From Neomegalonema sp. (GTDB lineage Bacteria; Pseudomonadota; Alphaproteobacteria; Rhodobacterales; Rhodobacteraceae): a stretch of DNA of 64,000 bases. The DNA lies in the NCBI GenBank assembly GCA_022760435.1, contig JALEFY010000030.1, forward strand, positions 62,001 to 126,000, in the 5' to 3' direction. Under the pieces are notes generated by a model that was not told the DNA's origin, made no database searches, and saw nothing but the letters and a program-made list of their open reading frames with translations. Below are positions 42,813 through 52,665 of this stretch, in pieces (the first letter of the stretch is position 1; each line of letters begins with the position of its first letter). Made by a program: the position numbers and the translations under genes.

Positions 42813-45593
42813 ATGATCCTTCGCATCCTAAAATATCTCGGCATTTTCGTTCTCGTAGCCGCGGTGCTGATTATCGGCATCGTTCTGCTGGTGCCGACCT
42901 CCTATGTCGCCAAGATCGCGTCGGACAAGGTGCGCGAGGGAACCGGGCGCGAGCTGGTCTTTACCGGCGATCTGTCACGGACGATCTACCCCAAACTCGG
43001 GGTCAAGTCTGGCGGGGTGACGCTCTCCAACCCCGAATGGACCGCCGCTACTCATATGTTCGCGGCTGATGAGGCGGTGGTTTCGATTGATTTCTGGTCG
43101 ATCTTCTCCGGTTCCATCGATATCGAGGAAGTCCGCCTGGTTCGCCCCGAGATCAATCTCGAGGTTGCCGAGGATGGCAAGAAGAGCTGGACCTTCCCCG
43201 GTTCCGATGACGCCGATGAGGCGGAAGAGGACAGCGGGCGCGGCGCTGACCATTCCAGTGGCCGCAAGCTCAGCCTGGAGCTGGCGCAAGTGGTCGATGG
43301 TCAATTCACCTATCTCAACCACCAGAACGGTCAGGTCGTCAAACTCACCGATATCGACGTGGACGCGACCTTGCCGGGCTGGGATCAGGCCTTTGATCTG
43401 AAGGGCGAGGCCGATTGGAATGGCCAGCGTGTGCGCCTGACCGGCATCGTGGACAGTCCGGCGGCGGCGACCGGGGGCGAGACCTTCAAGGCCGATCTCG
43501 ATATGGCGGCGCAAGGGCTCAACATGTCCTTCAACGGCAATGTTCTCGCGCCCGGGGATGGCCAGCCGGAGGCCGATGGCGATCTTGCCCTGACCCTTTC
43601 GGGTGACAAGGGCGCAACCGATTGGCTGCGCCAGTCCCTGCCGCCGGAGCTCAAGCCGCTTGAGGCGGTCGATCTGGCCGGTTCGCTGGTCGCCAAGCCC
43701 GATACGCTCGATATCGATCTGGTCGGGGATGCCGGTTTTCGCGGTCAGGACACCAAGCTCAATGCCAAGGCCAAGGCCGGCGCTGGCTGGATGAACGGCG
43801 ATGTGCTCGCCGATGTTGATGTCTCTGTGCTGAATGAATTCGTCGATGCCGGCTATATCGGCACCGCCGGGCTCTCGCCGGAGCAATATCCGCTTGGCAC
43901 CGGCAAATACCGGGCCCGGGTCATCGATCTGCCGGCTCTGCTGCGCTGGGCTGGGCAACCGGCGCCTGAAGCGGGCACGCCGCTGGCCAAGCTGGCCTCT
44001 GTCGATCTGAAAGGGGATCTCGATCTCAAACTCGAAAGCGCGCGCGTCGCGCTTGATGGCGGCGTCACCTATGATCGGCGCCCGGTGGCTCTGGATGTGA
44101 ACCTGTCCGGCGGGCGCGACTGGCGCACTGGCGGCGTGTTCAAGACCGCCTTCGGGGCCAATTCGCGCAACTTCTTTGAAACCGCGTGGGACGGCGATGT
44201 GACCCTGGGCGACAGCATGCCCACGAGCAAGACCGTCGCCTTCAAGGGCACCTTGATTTTCGACACACCGAAGCTCAAGGAGTTCGCCCGCTGGGCCGGG
44301 GATGCCGTGATCGACAGCCCGAAGGGCACTTTCGACAGCCTGCGCACATTCTCCAAGATCGCCTATCGTGAGGAGGTCTTCACCGCTGAGGAGACCGAGT
44401 TTACCTTGGGCGATACTCAGGCCCAGGGCGAAATGCGGGTGGATCTGAGCGGTGCCAAGCCGGAGCTGCGCCTGCGTCTCGATAGCGGACCGCTGGACCT
44501 GCGTCCCTTCACCCAAGGCGGCGAGGCGGCGGCTGGCAATAGCGGCGCTGCTGCGCAAAAGGGCTCGGGCTGGAGCAGGGAGCCGATCAATGTCGGTGTG
44601 CTCAACAGCGCCAATGCTGTCTTTGATATCGAGGCCGCGAGCCTGACCACCGCAACCCTGCGTCTCGACCGCTCGGTGATCAAGGGCGCGCTGCAAGATG
44701 GCGTGCTTACCGCCAATATCGAGGAGATCGCGCTTTATCAGGGCGGGGCGAAGGGCAAGCTGAAGGTTGCCGCGAAAGAAGTGCCGGAATTCGCGATGGA
44801 TTTTGCTGTCGACGCCGTGCAGCTCAACCCGATCCTGCGCGATCTGGCCGGGATTGGCAGCCTCGAGGGTAAGGGCTCGGTGGCCTTTGATGTCACTGCC
44901 GCCGGGCGCTCACTCTATGACGTGATGCATGCTGTCAACGGCACTGCGAATGTGAAGGCGGAGGATGGCGCGATCCTCGGTGTCAACCTCCCGGCGATGC
45001 TGCGCAACGTCTCCACGGCGTTTCTCGACAGCGAGGCAGGCACGGCGCGCAAGACCGATTTCACCGATCTGGGCGGAAGTTTCGTCATCAAGGATGGCGT
45101 GGCGACCAACCGCGATTTCGCGATGAACGGCCCGTTGCTGCGGGTGGTCGGTGAAGGCGCGATCAATCTGGGTGAGCAACTGGTGGATTATCGCCTGACG
45201 CCGAAATTCGTCGGCACGCTGCAAGGGCAGGGCGGCGGCAACGCCTCGGGGCTCGCGGTTCCGCTCGATATCAAGGGACCATGGGCCTCGCCCAGCTTCG
45301 GCCCGGACCTGAGCGGTGCGGTCAAAGGCATCATCGAAAACCCGCAAGGCGCGCTTGACGCGGTGAAAGGGATCGGCAGCGGCGTCGAGGGCGTGAAGGA
45401 GAACCCGGGCCAGGCGATCAAGGGCCTGCTCGGCGGCATTCGCCAAGATCAGGGCCAAGATCAGGGCCAGAGTGAGGGTTCCGGCGCAGCGACCCAGCAA
45501 CCCGCAAACAGCGGCTCCGCAACGCCGGAAGCAAATAAACCGCAAGCCCCCAAGCCAGAGGACTTGATTAAAGGCTTGTTAGGCGGCAATTAG
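42813..45593 (+). CDS. AsmA-family protein
   Basis: A 926-residue protein with one N-terminal membrane anchor (residues 2-25) and a very large periplasmic part of the AsmA type: KLGVKSGGVTLSNPEW and VSIDFWSIFSGSIDIEEVRLVRPEINLE near the start, and the C-terminal AsmA block GKGSVAFDVTAAGRSLYDVMHAVNGTANVKAEDGAILGVNLPAML. Related proteins form bridge-like channels that move phospholipids to the outer membrane. A Gln/Asp-rich repeat (GQDQ) occurs near the end. The ATG at 42813 follows AAGGCGG. Confidence 0.88.
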   Translation: MILRILKYLGIFVLVAAVLIIGIVLLVPTSYVAKIASDKVREGTGRELVFTGDLSRTIYPKLGVKSGGVTLSNPEWTAATHMFAADEAVVSIDFWSIFSGSIDIEEVRLVRPEINLEVAEDGKKSWTFPGSDDADEAEEDSGRGADHSSGRKLSLELAQVVDGQFTYLNHQNGQVVKLTDIDVDATLPGWDQAFDLKGEADWNGQRVRLTGIVDSPAAATGGETFKADLDMAAQGLNMSFNGNVLAPGDGQPEADGDLALTLSGDKGATDWLRQSLPPELKPLEAVDLAGSLVAKPDTLDIDLVGDAGFRGQDTKLNAKAKAGAGWMNGDVLADVDVSVLNEFVDAGYIGTAGLSPEQYPLGTGKYRARVIDLPALLRWAGQPAPEAGTPLAKLASVDLKGDLDLKLESARVALDGGVTYDRRPVALDVNLSGGRDWRTGGVFKTAFGANSRNFFETAWDGDVTLGDSMPTSKTVAFKGTLIFDTPKLKEFARWAGDAVIDSPKGTFDSLRTFSKIAYREEVFTAEETEFTLGDTQAQGEMRVDLSGAKPELRLRLDSGPLDLRPFTQGGEAAAGNSGAAAQKGSGWSREPINVGVLNSANAVFDIEAASLTTATLRLDRSVIKGALQDGVLTANIEEIALYQGGAKGKLKVAAKEVPEFAMDFAVDAVQLNPILRDLAGIGSLEGKGSVAFDVTAAGRSLYDVMHAVNGTANVKAEDGAILGVNLPAMLRNVSTAFLDSEAGTARKTDFTDLGGSFVIKDGVATNRDFAMNGPLLRVVGEGAINLGEQLVDYRLTPKFVGTLQGQGGGNASGLAVPLDIKGPWASPSFGPDLSGAVKGIIENPQGALDAVKGIGSGVEGVKENPGQAIKGLLGGIRQDQGQDQGQSEGSGAATQQPANSGSATPEANKPQAPKPEDLIKGLLGGN

Positions 45594-45600
45594 TACCTCT

Positions 45601-45632
45601 TGCTCAGGCACCATTCAAACGGTGCCTGAGCA
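45601..45632 (+). terminator. Hairpin after the AsmA gene
   Basis: A perfect 12-bp inverted repeat, TGCTCAGGCACC and GGTGCCTGAGCA, with an 8-base loop lies eight bases past the AsmA stop and five bases before the tRNA. No T-run, but position and strength suggest a terminator. Confidence 0.6.
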
Positions 45633-45636
45633 CTAA

Positions 45637-45712
45637 GCCGGTATAGCTCAGCTGGCAGAGCACCTGATTTGTAATCAGGGGGTCCCGGGTTCGATCCCTG
45701 GTGCCGGCACCA
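45637..45712 (+). tRNA. tRNA-Thr (anticodon TGT)
   Basis: A full cloverleaf: acceptor arm GCCGGTA pairing TGCCGGC, D arm GCTCAGCTGGCAGAGC, anticodon arm CTGAT-TTGTAAT-CAG with anticodon TGT, T arm CCGGGTTCGATCCCTGG, and an encoded CCA end. Accessory genes begin downstream, as is common at tRNA integration sites. Confidence 0.96.
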
Positions 45713-46073
45713 CATTTCTCAGAAGGTTATGGGGAATTCTACACCTGCAGGATTGCCCCCAAAGTCGGGCTAGCCTGCGGGTCGCTCATATGACTTTGCG
45801 CTTTTTGGCGCGGCACAGGGCGCCCACCGATCCGCCGATATCCCAAGCCACGCAGAAGGCGTGGATGGGTTTGTCGGGGTTAGCGCCAAGAGCGGGCTTT
45901 GAACGAAGCGGCTCCATCGGCAATTCCGGCCCAAGAGTAGACGAAATATACAGCGCATCCACCACAAGATTGGGCCAAAGGCCCCCGCCGGTGTGGATCG
46001 CGCGCGGCTACTTGTCGTAGAATCGAGTGCAGCAGATGGCTCGGATCGGGCTGTTTTCGTCGTGGAGGTGCTG
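45713..46073. other. Non-coding junction after the tRNA
   Basis: About 360 bases with no well-supported gene. The only plausible small frame is the minus-strand ORF at 45786-45917. No copy of the tRNA 3' end was seen here. The region may be the left end of an integrated segment. Confidence 0.4.
45786..45917 (-). CDS. Possible 43-residue protein
   Basis: A short frame from an ATG at 45917, starting MEPLRSKPALGANPDKP and ending ALCRAKKRKVI, with a mixed, protein-like composition and a basic tail. There is only a weak ribosome site. It could be the end of a decayed integration gene or a chance frame. Confidence 0.22.
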   Translation of the reverse strand: MEPLRSKPALGANPDKPIHAFCVAWDIGGSVGALCRAKKRKVI

Positions 46074-47282
46074 ATGGGGCGCGCACTAAAGAAGATGTTG
46101 GCGCTGACGCTGCCACTCCTGCTAGCTGCGTGCGCGGCGTTGACGGAACGAGCACCGTTGCCGAAGGCTTTGCTCGGCGAAGCCAAGCCCTATGGCATCA
46201 CTGCTCCGAACATTCGGTTTTGGGGCGATCGCCTTTCTGAGGCCGATCTTGCGCGGTTCGAAGAAGCCGCGATTGCTAGTATCCGCGCCAAGTTCGGCGC
46301 TAGGATTAAGCGGGGCGAGCGGATCATTGATAACACGCTTGTTCTATCAGGCGGTGGGCCGGACGGCGCATTCGGCGCGGGGCTGCTTCGCGGTTGGACC
46401 GAGCGCGGTGATCGCCCTGAGTTCGCACTCGTCACTGGTGTGAGCACCGGCGCGATTATCGCCGTTTTCGCCTTTCTCGGCCCGGAGTACGACGCGGCGC
46501 TAGAGGAGATCTACACAAGCTACAGCACTGACGACTTGATCGACACAACATTCTTCAGCGGCCTGACCGGCGGGGCGGCGCTTGCGGATGTCTCAGGCTT
46601 CAGAGCTTTAATCGACAAGTATATCGATGAGCAGACGCTACAGCGCATCGCGGAGGAGCACCGCAAGGGGCGGGGGCTTTTCATTGGAACGACAAATATC
46701 GACGCTTCCCGACCGGTGATTTGGAACCTCGGCGAGATCGCGGCATCCGGCCATCCTCGGTCACTGGACCTAATGCGAGACGTCATTCAAGCATCCTCCT
46801 CGATACCGGCGGTCTTTCCTCCTGTGATCATCCCTGTGGAGGCCAGTGGTCGGCATTTTGATGAGATGCATGTCGATGGCGGGGCAACTCGACAGGTTGC
46901 GGTGTTCAGCCCACAGATCAGCGCGCGTACTTTGGACAAGAAGCTTGGGGCCCTATTCGATCGTCGCACTCACGTCATCATCAATAACAGCCTGAGCAAG
47001 CCCTACAGCCCAGTGGATGCGCGCGTACTGCCGGTCGCCATTCGGGCGTTGGGCGGTTTAATCAGCGGCTCCGGCGACGGCGATCTGTATCGCATCTTCG
47101 CCCTGGCGCAGCGCGACGGATATAAGGTTCGCGTCGTATCCGTTCCGGACAGTTTCACCCTGGAGTCGCGCGAAAGCTTCGATCCGGCGTATATGCGTGC
47201 GCTCTATGACCTGGGACGGGACGCAGGTAAAACGGGCAACTTATGGCGGAGCCGGCCGCCGGACTTCCTCCCTGCTGAATAG
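46074..47282 (+). CDS. Patatin-like phospholipase lipoprotein
   Basis: A 402-residue protein with a lipobox (LLAAC, lipidated Cys20) and a patatin domain: oxyanion loop SGGGPDGAFGAG at residues 92-103, nucleophile Ser124 in GVSTG and catalytic Asp268 in DGG. It is expected to be a lipid acyl hydrolase anchored in the envelope. The ATG at 46074 has a GGAGG ribosome site. Codon usage is less GC-biased than in the core genes, in keeping with acquired DNA. First clear gene after the tRNA. Confidence 0.88.
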   Translation: MGRALKKMLALTLPLLLAACAALTERAPLPKALLGEAKPYGITAPNIRFWGDRLSEADLARFEEAAIASIRAKFGARIKRGERIIDNTLVLSGGGPDGAFGAGLLRGWTERGDRPEFALVTGVSTGAIIAVFAFLGPEYDAALEEIYTSYSTDDLIDTTFFSGLTGGAALADVSGFRALIDKYIDEQTLQRIAEEHRKGRGLFIGTTNIDASRPVIWNLGEIAASGHPRSLDLMRDVIQASSSIPAVFPPVIIPVEASGRHFDEMHVDGGATRQVAVFSPQISARTLDKKLGALFDRRTHVIINNSLSKPYSPVDARVLPVAIRALGGLISGSGDGDLYRIFALAQRDGYKVRVVSVPDSFTLESRESFDPAYMRALYDLGRDAGKTGNLWRSRPPDFLPAE

Positions 47283-47598
47283 CGTAGCGGTAATGTCCGG
47301 ATCGCCCTGCGCTAAGAGCCCAGCGCGAGGCAGAGGCGCAATTTTGTGAGTTGGGACGAGCACCGCGACGAGAAGCGCGATCGGAGGATGCCGAGCATCG
47401 CGGGTGAGAACGATGGCGCCCAGGTTGATCATCGAGGTTTGCGGCAAAAGATCCCCGATCCGACCGGCCGTCCCAAGTGTGAAGATATGGCCGACGCCTA
47501 CAAGCTGGGCCTTCGCGCCATACGCGCCCGACGTCGCCTGGGCGTCGTCGAGCGTGAGCTTTAAAAGATCGAGCGCATCGCGCCGTCTTCGGCTTCGT
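47283..47598. other. Gap between patatin and RND genes
   Basis: About 316 bases between two convergent genes. A minus-strand frame stays open across it (47241-47693) but overlaps both neighbours and shows no recognisable domain or start signal; no gene is called. Confidence 0.35.
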
Positions 47599-50500
47599 TC
47601 ATTCCGCTTCAGCTCCAGCTTCAGCGATGGGCTCGGGCGCTTTGCGTGCCGAGACGCCATAGAGCAACGAATAAAGGACCGGCACAAAGCCAAGCGTGAA
47701 CACCGTTCCGGCGATCAGGCCAAATGCGATGACTGAGGCCATCCCGTAGAATAGCGCGCCGCCGAAAAGGATGAGCGGCACGAGGCCCAACACCGTTGTG
47801 AGCGTTGTCATGACAATCGGTCTGAGGCGGGCGAGACAGGCAGTCACAATGGCGTCCAATGGGTCGCGGCCTGCGCTTTCCTCGTCCTGGATGCGATCGA
47901 TCAGCACAATGCCGTTGTTGATGAGGATGCCAGCGAGACTGAAGAAGCCGAGCATCACCATGAAACTGAACGGAGCGCCCATCACCACAAGACCGACCGT
48001 GCCTCCGATCAGGATGAGCGGAATGGTGGCGATGACGATTCCGCCTTTGCGGATAGAGTTGAACTGACCGACCAGCAAAATGACGATACCCGCCATTGCG
48101 ATCGGCAGCAGACCGAACAGATTGCCATTCGCCTCCGCCTGATCGGCGATCTCTCCGTCAAGCTCCCAACGATGCCCAGCAGGAAGGTCAAGAGCTGCCA
48201 GCGTTGGTTGGACCTGCTCCAGCAATTGCGGCGCGGTCAGGAAACTATGCCGAGACTCGACCGTCAATGTGCGCACCTGATCGACGCGCTTGATGCGGCT
48301 TAGAAGCCACTCAGCACGTACCTTGGCTACCTGCTCCAAAGCCACGACATCGCCCGTCGCTTTGGCGAACACCTGAGCCTCGCGAAGCCCGGTCAACGAA
48401 AAGCGCAGGCTCTCTTCTCCGCGCAAGACGATGGGAATGACCTTGTCGCCTTCGCGATAGTCGCTGATTGCGGCACCGTCGAACAACGCCTGCAAAGACT
48501 CGGCGACATCTGCTGAGGTGACGCCGGCACGCCGTGCGCGCGCCTGATCGACTTCGATCCAGAGGCCAAGAATTCGGTTTTCCCAGTCGTTCTTGATACC
48601 GACGGCGCCGGGCACATCATAGAACGCCGCCTCGATCTTTGCCGCGGCGTTAGTCATCACTTCGGCGTCGGCGCCCTTCAGGGAAATCTGCACGATCCCC
48701 GGTTCGGTCGCGCCGAACCACATCCGCTTAGCGTCACCGCGCGCGGTCGGCAGGTTGGTGTCGATAAATGCGTTCACACGATCAGAGACCGCCCCGACAT
48801 CCTCGACGCTTTTGAGATTGATGAGAGCGAAGGCGCGATGCGGGTCAGGATCGACCGGAGAGAGCGCCAGGAAGAAGCGTGGGCCGCCATAGCCGACATA
48901 GGCGACATGGCTCGCGATCTCCGGGTTCTCCGCCTCATTGGCGAGGAAAGCGGTGAGTTTGGAGAACTCACGCGCGGTCTCGCGTTGATCAGTCCCGGCT
49001 TCGAAATCGAGATAGACAAGAAGCTGGTTTCGATCACCGAGCGGGAAGAACTCGGTTTTCAACGTTCCGAGTAGTTGGACAGCCCCGACAAACATCGCGA
49101 CGAGAATCCCAATCACCCAAAAACGGGCGCGCAACATGCCGAGGAGAGCGCCGCGGTAGAGACGGTAGACGACGCCGTCATAGGTCGGCTCGGCGCCCGT
49201 CGCTCCTGCCGGGGCCTTCATGAACCAGGCGCACAACACAGGCACCGCCGTCATCGCCAGAACCCATGATGAGAGCAGCAGGATCGCAACAACCTGCGCC
49301 AGTGACTTCACATACTCGCCGGCCGCGCCTTCGGTCAGCAGCATCGGTAGGAAGGCGAAGATCGTAGTGAGCGACGAGGTCAGCAGAGGAACCGCCAGCG
49401 TCGAGACGGAGCCCGACGCTGCGGCCAATCGATCGATGCCGCGCTCCAGGCGCGATCGGATATCTTCAGCGACCACGATGCCATTATCGACCAGCAGTCC
49501 AAGCGCGATGATCATCGCAGCGATTGACATGCGCTGCAATTCGACCTCGAAATACCGCATGACAATCACGCCGAGCAGCATGGTCAGCGGCACGAAGGAG
49601 CCGACGATCAGCCCGGTGCGAATGCCAAGGAATAGAACGACGACCGCAAGCACAATTGCGAGCGTCTGATAGACGTTGTTGATGGCCCCATCGACGGCGG
49701 CGGAAATAAGCTCCGGTTGGTAGGTCGCGAAATCCAGCACATATCCAATTGGGAGCTCTTGCTGGAACTCGGCAACGAGCTGCTTAAGCTGTCCTCCGAA
49801 TTCGACATTGTTGACGCCGTCGCGGGTAGAAACGGACAATATGATCGCCGGGCTATTATTGTAAAAGGCCGGGAACTGCGGCGGGTCGACATAGCCCCGG
49901 CGGATATCGACCACGTCGGCCACGCGTAGTACAACGTCGCTGTCCGGCACGCTGAACAGCACATTGCCGATCGCCTCGACGCTACCGAAATCCCCGGTCG
50001 GCGACAGCGTCACGACACGACCGCCGGCGACCACCTGACCGCCCGGCTGAATAATATTCTGATCTGCAAGAGCCTTGAAAATCTCGCGTGGCGAGACGCC
50101 GAGACCGGCCAGTTTTGACGGCGAAGTTTCCAGAAATATTCGCTCGTCCTGTGCGCCGAGGATGTCGACCTTGCGCACGCCATCGAGCGTGTAAATCAAC
50201 TCGCGCGCGTCCTTGGCGACTTCGTTCATCTCTGCCATGGAGAAGCCGTCCGACCAAAGCGCGATGGTCGCGATGGCGGTAAGGCCTTCCTCGTCATTGA
50301 CGATGGGGCCCTGAGTTCCCTGTGGCAGCAATGATTGCGCGTCCAAGGCCTTGTTGCGGATGCGCTGAAACACCGGGGCAAGTTCGGAAATGTCTTCGCG
50401 GATCTTCAGGACCAGCTTGGTCTCGCCGGGTTTGGATGTGGACTCGATCTCGTCGATCTCCGAGATCTCGCGCATCTTTGCCTCAAGCGGGATCGTGAGA

Positions 50501-50685
50501 AGTTTCTCGACCCTCTCCGCGGACATGCCAGGGAAATAGGCTTTTACGCTAGCATTTCGGATCGTGATGGTTGGGTCTTCTGCGCTCGGATAGCTGGCGA
50601 GAAGTGAGAATCCAAGCGCGACGATGCCGAGCAGAGCGATGACGGTGATGCGCGAATTCTCAAGCGCAAGCTTGGCAAGGTTCAT
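47599..50685 (-). CDS. RND efflux transporter (inner-membrane pump)
   Basis: A 1028-residue AcrB/HAE1-type pump with twelve predicted membrane helices. Helix 1 near residues 12-30; porter domain blocks AEDPTITIRNASVKAYFPGMSAERVEKLLTIPLE; helix 4 region LGLLVDNGIVVAEDI carries the proton-relay Asp. The second half repeats the pattern (GILINNGIVLIDRI). It works with the adaptor gene upstream in the same operon. No outer-membrane channel gene is present. The ATG at 50685 follows GGAGG. Substrate not known. Confidence 0.93.
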   Translation of the reverse strand: MNLAKLALENSRITVIALLGIVALGFSLLASYPSAEDPTITIRNASVKAYFPGMSAERVEKLLTIPLEAKMREISEIDEIESTSKPGETKLVLKIREDISELAPVFQRIRNKALDAQSLLPQGTQGPIVNDEEGLTAIATIALWSDGFSMAEMNEVAKDARELIYTLDGVRKVDILGAQDERIFLETSPSKLAGLGVSPREIFKALADQNIIQPGGQVVAGGRVVTLSPTGDFGSVEAIGNVLFSVPDSDVVLRVADVVDIRRGYVDPPQFPAFYNNSPAIILSVSTRDGVNNVEFGGQLKQLVAEFQQELPIGYVLDFATYQPELISAAVDGAINNVYQTLAIVLAVVVLFLGIRTGLIVGSFVPLTMLLGVIVMRYFEVELQRMSIAAMIIALGLLVDNGIVVAEDIRSRLERGIDRLAAASGSVSTLAVPLLTSSLTTIFAFLPMLLTEGAAGEYVKSLAQVVAILLLSSWVLAMTAVPVLCAWFMKAPAGATGAEPTYDGVVYRLYRGALLGMLRARFWVIGILVAMFVGAVQLLGTLKTEFFPLGDRNQLLVYLDFEAGTDQRETAREFSKLTAFLANEAENPEIASHVAYVGYGGPRFFLALSPVDPDPHRAFALINLKSVEDVGAVSDRVNAFIDTNLPTARGDAKRMWFGATEPGIVQISLKGADAEVMTNAAAKIEAAFYDVPGAVGIKNDWENRILGLWIEVDQARARRAGVTSADVAESLQALFDGAAISDYREGDKVIPIVLRGEESLRFSLTGLREAQVFAKATGDVVALEQVAKVRAEWLLSRIKRVDQVRTLTVESRHSFLTAPQLLEQVQPTLAALDLPAGHRWELDGEIADQAEANGNLFGLLPIAMAGIVILLVGQFNSIRKGGIVIATIPLILIGGTVGLVVMGAPFSFMVMLGFFSLAGILINNGIVLIDRIQDEESAGRDPLDAIVTACLARLRPIVMTTLTTVLGLVPLILFGGALFYGMASVIAFGLIAGTVFTLGFVPVLYSLLYGVSARKAPEPIAEAGAEAE

Positions 50686-50735
50686 CGGGGGCCTCCAATC
50701 GACCGGGAACAATAACAGAGAAGCCGGTGCGAGCG

Positions 50736-51845
50736 TTATTCGCCCAGTAACTTCACGCTTTGGCCATCGCGCAGGAAACTGACCCCCGCTGCTGCAATGA
50801 TGTCCCCAGGGCCGACGCCTTTAACAATCTCAACCAGGTTGTCTTCGATGCTTGTCCCGGTCTCGATGGCGGTCTTGCGTACGGCTCCTGCCCCGCGATC
50901 GAAGACGAAAACATAGCCCGGCGCCGCTTCATCGCCTGGCGCGATCGCCGTGAGCGGCGTAAGATATCCCCGTTCGCCTTCGCCGCCCGACAGCACCGCT
51001 CGGATTGATGCGGTCATGCCCGGAAGCAGCGCCGGGGCACCCTCATAAATTGTAGCTTTCACCTGCACAGCGTTGGCCGTAGAGGAGGCGGTCCCGATCT
51101 CTGTGATGCGTGCCTTACATCCGCATCCATCGACCGTTGCAACATTCACCTCGGCCGTCATGCCGATCGTCAATCGGCCGACGATCGCGTCTGGCGCATT
51201 GAAAGTTGCTTCCAACGTGTCTTTTGAATTGAGCACGAAGAGGGTGGCACCAGCGTTCACCTCTTCGAAGGCATCCACCGACCTCGAAGCTATGACGCCG
51301 TCGAAAGGCGCGACCAATGTCGCTTGGGTTAAATCTCTCTCAGCCGAGGCGACGCGGGAGCGTGCAAGCTCTAACTGGGCGGTGGCGGCGTCGGCGGCGG
51401 CGATTGCTTCATTGAGTGCGGCCTTGGTCACCCAGCCCTTTTCAAACAATGTCTGGTTTCTGTTAAGGGCAGTCTTCTTTTCCTCCGCTGAGGCAGCCGC
51501 GGAGTCGAGTTCAGACTTTGCACCAGCCAGTGCCAACGCCAGCGGCTCCGGATCGAGTTTCGCCAAGACCTGGCCGGCGGCAACCGGATCGCCCTGGCTG
51601 ACAGATACGGTCGCTACTGTTCCGCTTTTTGCAAAACTGAGATTGCTGGTGTTGGCAGCGACGAGAGAACCAGTGAAGCGCCGCTCATCCCCGCCAGCAG
51701 CGTCCGTTACCGTGAAAGGTTTGATGGCGCGAACGCGCTCTTCCACAATGGGATGGTCTTCTTCACTGCAAGCTGTGAGCCCGAACGCGACTACGCCCGC
51801 GTACGCCAAAAACCCGGCTCGCCGAACAGTATTCGAACGTTTCAT
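50736..51845 (-). CDS. RND periplasmic adaptor (membrane-fusion) lipoprotein
   Basis: A 369-residue adaptor with lipobox LTAC (lipidated Cys26), a beta-barrel/lipoyl region (SKSGTVATVSVSQGDPVAAGQVLAKLDP-like, starting near residue 70), an alpha-helical hairpin (about 105-175) and second lipoyl half ATLVAPFDGVIASRSVDAFEEVNAG. It links the pump to an outer-membrane channel. The ATG at 51845 follows GGGGGAGAG; the open frame to 52226 is not supported. The pump gene follows after 50 bases. Confidence 0.9.
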   Translation of the reverse strand: MKRSNTVRRAGFLAYAGVVAFGLTACSEEDHPIVEERVRAIKPFTVTDAAGGDERRFTGSLVAANTSNLSFAKSGTVATVSVSQGDPVAAGQVLAKLDPEPLALALAGAKSELDSAAASAEEKKTALNRNQTLFEKGWVTKAALNEAIAAADAATAQLELARSRVASAERDLTQATLVAPFDGVIASRSVDAFEEVNAGATLFVLNSKDTLEATFNAPDAIVGRLTIGMTAEVNVATVDGCGCKARITEIGTASSTANAVQVKATIYEGAPALLPGMTASIRAVLSGGEGERGYLTPLTAIAPGDEAAPGYVFVFDRGAGAVRKTAIETGTSIEDNLVEIVKGVGPGDIIAAAGVSFLRDGQSVKLLGE

Positions 51846-52222
51846 CTCTCCCCCAATCCGGAAACTCATCATACGACTATTGTATGGCATTCTAGCTAGC
51901 CGCTCGTGGCGCGGTTTGAGCGCCGGCGTCTCGCGCACTATCGATCTTGTTAAGACTTCGTAATCCTTCGTAACGCGTTTGCATAGGGTCAACAAGCTGC
52001 ACCAAGATGCGCGCGCGGCCCCTCCGGCTTTCGCCAGTGCAATGACAACAGTTAGATAAACGGGAAATAATCCGACAGCAGTAGCGCTCAACACGACCAG
52101 GGAAATGAGCCCCATTGTAGATACCGCTGATGGGCGCAGAATCAGGCATCGTTTAGCGACGCTATAACGCCAGTTAAGCGCCATTGCGCGCGTTCGTTCC
52201 AGTCGGCATCGCTCGCCGTCGT
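51846..52222. other. Promoter region of the efflux operon
   Basis: About 377 bases without a supported gene; a minus-strand frame continuous with the adaptor gene is open but has no ribosome site or domain. A palindrome CATAC-N7-GTATG at 51870-51886, 25 bases upstream of the adaptor start, could be a TetR-type or other operator. Confidence 0.4.
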
Positions 52223-52663
52223 TCAACCTTCGTCGTCGATCTTGAACGCAGGCAAGTTTGCGAGCGCCGCGGCTAGAAACGCTGTGCTCAGTCCAAATGT
52301 CAAAAGCCCTGTAACGGATGACATGGCCGCGAAAATTCGAGCATCAGGACCTAAAACGACGTCGCCATAGCCAAGCGTCGTGTAGGTTACGAGCGCAAAG
52401 TAGAGCGTCTTCTCCAAATCCGCGAAGTCTGAGAGTGGTGCGAGCGCAAAAGCCCAAATCCAAACTTCCGCGCTATGCGCGAAGACGATGATGGCGAAGG
52501 CCGCACCCACTATCTTGAATGAGTGGAGGATGCCACGCTTGGCGACAGAAGCGCGCGCGATCCGGTGCAGAAGCCTCGCCCCGAGCGCAAGCGCCCAGAC
52601 ATGAACGCCGCCGCACAAAGCGAGGACCAAACTTCCCAGAAGGATTTGCAGATTGACCGGCAT
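52223..52663 (-). CDS. Two-helix potassium channel (Ion_trans_2)
   Basis: A 146-residue membrane protein with the K+ selectivity filter TTLGYGD at residues 95-101, flanked by membrane helices (pore helix just before the filter, M2 at 109-132) and two earlier hydrophobic segments (5-28 and 50-75). No RCK or cyclic-nucleotide domain is attached, so it may be a bare pore. It starts two bases after the GltS stop, which suggests joint expression with the glutamate carrier. Confidence 0.85.
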   Translation of the reverse strand: MPVNLQILLGSLVLALCGGVHVWALALGARLLHRIARASVAKRGILHSFKIVGAAFAIIVFAHSAEVWIWAFALAPLSDFADLEKTLYFALVTYTTLGYGDVVLGPDARIFAAMSSVTGLLTFGLSTAFLAAALANLPAFKIDDEG

Positions 52664-52665
52664 CT

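Noticed and set aside
47241-47693. Minus-strand frame between the patatin and RND genes
   Set aside because: It overlaps both neighbours, lacks a ribosome site and shows no recognisable domain.
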